Shown here in pieces: positions 61,345-64,000 of a stretch of DNA of 64,000 nucleotides. The DNA is taken from the NCBI GenBank assembly GCA_051294375.1, contig CM119264.1:11968263-12032262 (forward strand). The letters are read 5' to 3'. Made by a program: the position numbers and the translations under genes. The DNA comes from Paraspadella gotoi (lineage: Eukaryota > Chaetognatha). Positions within the stretch are counted from its first letter, which is position 1. Every line of letters starts with the position of its first letter. The notes under the pieces were generated by a model that was given only the letters and a program-made list of their open reading frames with translations, searched no databases and had not been told where the DNA came from.

Positions 61345-62419
61345 AAACAAACAAACGAGTTTTTTCCTCCGACGCTCCACGTAAGCGCCTCGTAACGTCG
61401 GCCATCTTGGGGAAAGAGAGCGTTGCCACGACAAAGTCAACCTGGGAAGTAATTACATTATGCAAATGAGGAAAATAAGGGTGCTTGGAATAACAGAGTC
61501 GAAGAGAGAGAGAGAGGGAGAGCTTCGGTTGAGAGCGAGACGGGAGTCGCCTGGAGTCGGGTTAAGAAAGGAGAGAGGAGAAATAAAGGGGAGATGAAGA
61601 GAGAGAGAGAGAGAGAGACGGAGAGGAAGCGAGGGAGAGGGATATGAATAGAGAGATGGAGAAAGAAACGAAGAGAGATAGAGAGGTTTACTCTCTTTTT
61701 CTCCCACGTGCTCCTCTCTTCCATTCCTTTTCATCGCATACCACTCGAGTTGATGGAAAAAGAGAAGATAGGAAAGTGTTAATTAAGGAGCCGGGCACGA
61801 GCTGACGAGCAACGAACAAGGTGGGGTCCAACTAGAATTTCTAAACGTTCAGACGTTAAAAATCGTATTAAAAATCTCCTAATCTCATAACATACTTATT
61901 GTTCTTACTTTCTTTGGTTTTCTATCACTTTCAACGATTTAGGATTTGCGTTCGATCATCATTAGTCAAGAAACCTGAACTTCGCCGCCCAATTCGAACG
62001 ACGAGAGAAGCCACAAAACGCCAAATTAATCGCGACTCGCTGGTTGCCCGCCCTGTGACTGCAGCTATCTTTTTTTCGTTATGCCAGGTTTCGTGCTCGG
62101 CCACCTAGATTAAATCATTTGGGCTTTTTGTTTTCGTCGCTCGATATAAATAATTTTAACTGGAAACTCTATAAATGTCTATTTACGTGTTGTTATATCT
62201 TAAATCCATTTTCCAAATTTTGGTGTAAGACTAACGTGGAGAAGTAATCGATAGGGAGCTGGCAGAACAGCGTTTAAAATTAAAAAAACAGAATCCGTCC
62301 AGTCTAAACTAAGATGTGATTTCTTTATTTTATCTCGCATCATGACTTTGATTTAAAATATCGGCGTCTTCCATCATCCCGAGTCCTCGGAATCGCATTT
62401 GTTTAGTCAATGCTTGATT
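60571..62419. other. Intergenic, microsatellites, no gene seen
   Basis: This stretch contains a short TATG run (60646-60666), (CT)n at 61255-61341 and GA-rich sequence at 61505-61690. Frames here encode Leu/Ser or Arg/Glu runs or are short and featureless. Confidence 0.45.
61255..61341. repeat. (CT)n microsatellite
   Basis: About 87 bp of nearly perfect CT dinucleotides. Confidence 0.95.
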
Positions 62420-62592
62420 GAACTATGCTTCAGCGAATGTCTATGTCAGTATCTTGTAAGAATGGGAGGCCTTAGGATAAGAATTGCCCCTTAAAAACCA
62501 ACAAGCCCCCCCTGGTTCTCCCCAAAGGTCTCTGGTGAACAAGATAGCTTAATTATAATGTAATGGAAAATTTTTATAGATTGGTTGTTCCA
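62420..62592 (+). repeat. Diverged copy of repeat Y
   Basis: Shares ordered words with 34402-34650: TGATTGAA, TATGTCAGTATCTTGTAAG, GGAGGCCTTA, CAAGATAGCTTA, AATTTTTATA and TTGGTTGT near the end. The middle differs (a C-rich AGCCCCCCCTGG segment). It ends about 200 bp upstream of the claudin-like gene start. Confidence 0.65.
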
Positions 62593-62793
62593 TCATTTCT
62601 ATAACTGTTTATTTTGTCTACAATTTTCAGTGCTCAAACTTTTTTTATATTTTATGGCATGTAATCGAAGTTCGCAAAAAGAAATATAACTTTCTCCCTA
62701 TAATCAGTAACACAACGACTATTGTATTTCTGTTGCGTCTATGATGCCAAGTATTAATCACACGAATCAACACAACAAATAAACTTGGCCCCA

Positions 62794-63641
62794 ATGAAGC
62801 TCCGAAGCCGTTTCGTCATTCGTCTCGGTCTCATCTTTACGATTTTGTCGCTCATCTGCAGCATCGTCTCCCTCAGTACGGATCACTGGGTGGACGTTCA
62901 CAGGACCACCGGTGAGACAGACGTTGCTGACTGTTTTAAACCCAACTGAATAAGGAGAGAATCATCTCTCTCTCTCTCTCTCTCTCTCTNNNNNNNNNNN
63001 NNNNNNNNNNNNNNNNNNNNNNNNNNNNNNNNCCCTCAGCCGCTCCGCCAATCAACGAGACCATTCGTCACGAGCATCACCCTCACCACTACGGCCTCTT
63101 GCGAGAATGCGTGGACGATAATTCCTCGTGAGTTTCTCCAAAATATCAACAAAAACCAAACGAACGCAAACGATGTTGTTATTTCTAGGTTCCCGGGCGC
63201 GCACCCTCTCGATCTGGTCAACCAGCACGAGTGGTTCGACTCCGTCCTCGGCACCCGTTGCTTCTACATCGACTTTCAAATTCCGTCCGATGACGACGTC
63301 GAATTTGGGAAAGAGGTGCGTCGTCTCGCAGCAAAAGCGGCCCAGTCTCCCTTTAAGCGTTCGTCGTCGTCGTCGTCGTTGTCGTTATTGTTGTGAGGGG
63401 AATTTTTCACTGGACTGCCTGATGAAAATTTTCTTTTCAAGTTACTTTAAGTTAGTACAACTTAGACTCGAGTTTCCTTTCGAAACTCGGATTGACTTTT
63501 TGAGCAGATTTGTTTATTTCCGTCGTCTCAGGAATGGCGCCGATTCCATTTGATGCGCGCGACTTTCGGGTTGATGGCGATTTCCATCTTTTTCCTTTTC
63601 CTTTCCGTTATACTTGGTTTTTATGTGGTCGATGATTTCAG
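62794..63641 (+). CDS. Claudin/PMP22-like four-pass membrane protein, 5' part only
   Basis: Exons are 62794-62911, 63040-63127, 63189-63315 and 63532-63641, all GT-AG and in frame, giving 147 residues so far. A TM helix (about residues 8-27) is followed by a conserved-position Trp (STDHW, W33), an extracellular loop with an N-glycosylation site (N44-E-T) and the family's GLW-x-x-C-like signature as GLLREC (57-62). A further Cys (C92) follows, then EWRRFHLMRA and a second TM helix (about 122-141). This is the layout of the claudin/PMP22/stargazin/Clc-like superfamily: cell junction, myelin-type or channel-accessory proteins at the plasma membrane. TM3 and TM4 are missing. They must lie downstream, and no convincing next exon was found before 64000. 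A 43-N gap (62990-63032) in intron 1 follows a CT array and could hide sequence. Confidence 0.8.
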
Positions 63642-64000
63642 GTGAAATATATATTTTTTTAAATATGAGAGAGAGCAGAGAGGCTGACAGTTTTCCCGCC
63701 AACGAAACGCATTATTTAGCGTCTCTCTCGTTTATATAAAGAATAATCAGGAATTTTTAGGGACAATAATCCACGAAAAATCTCGGATGTAAATTTGGGA
63801 TTTTGTCATTGAGAAAAAAGCGCGGAATTAAATGGCGCTGATCAATAAAGGTTTTTAGAAGGAAAAGAAGAGAAGAGAGAGAGACAGCGAGAGAGAGAGA
63901 GAGAGAGAAGAGAGAAGACTGGAACAGCCGCTGGAACCGCCGCTGCGACGCCGCTGCAGAGCCTTGAACTCATTTCCGACGAATATGAGTAAGGACGAAC
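63642..64000 (+). other. Intron or downstream part of the claudin-like gene, unresolved
   Basis: Begins with the donor GTGAAA of exon 4. It contains GA-rich sequence (63872-63918) and a CCGCTG-rich end. A possible acceptor at 63757 (TTTTTAG) opens a short frame that stops after about 17 codons, so the next true exon probably lies beyond the window. Confidence 0.4.

Overview
The window is animal (metazoan) genomic DNA, probably from an invertebrate. It contains spliced genes with short GT-AG introns, a lamin-type intermediate-filament gene, a claudin/PMP22-like gene and a membrane alpha/beta-hydrolase gene. The rest is a large AT-rich non-coding background full of (CT)n/(GA)n and (GAC/GAT)n microsatellites. 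There are no operons, ribosome binding sites or other prokaryotic hallmarks. I cannot name the species from the sequence. An ecdysozoan or other protostome is a reasonable guess, no more.

Layout. From 1 to about 43.2 kb I see no gene I can name. This part holds a 2-kb foldback palindrome (504-2462), tRNA-like SINE candidates (about 270-480 and 7130-7330), many microsatellites, a duplicated and noisy block (10.4-20.4 kb) that looks like an over-filled assembly gap, unrecognised exon-like fragments (22.6-23.3 kb), a repeat pair (26.6 and 27.8 kb), a GC-rich island broken by assembly gaps (29.6-30.4 kb) and a ~250-bp repeat family (34.4-35.0 kb, with relatives at 60.5 and 62.4 kb). Three supported genes lie in the right third. 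(i) A six-exon minus-strand membrane alpha/beta hydrolase (43,270-44,869; 394 aa). (ii) An uninterrupted minus-strand ORF of 1302 codons (47,702-51,610) encoding a lamin-like protein with three complete intermediate-filament rod domains in tandem, a nuclear localisation signal and a C-terminal CaaX box. (iii) The first four exons of a plus-strand claudin/PMP22-like four-pass membrane protein (from 62,794), which continues beyond the window or into sequence I could not resolve.

Highlight. The triple-rod protein is the best candidate for something undescribed. Ordinary lamins and cytoplasmic intermediate-filament proteins have one rod. Here three lamin-length rods (about 350 residues each) are fused head to tail, framed by lamin-style SP sites. 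The NLS and prenylation motif are present, but no lamin tail (Ig-fold) domain is visible. The three supported genes have no evident functional link, and nothing suggests they are co-regulated.

Assembly quality matters here. There are three 25-N and two 10-N gaps, plus larger gaps, several of them abutting dinucleotide repeats. About 5.3 kb between 11.9 and 17.3 kb is probably artefactual duplication.
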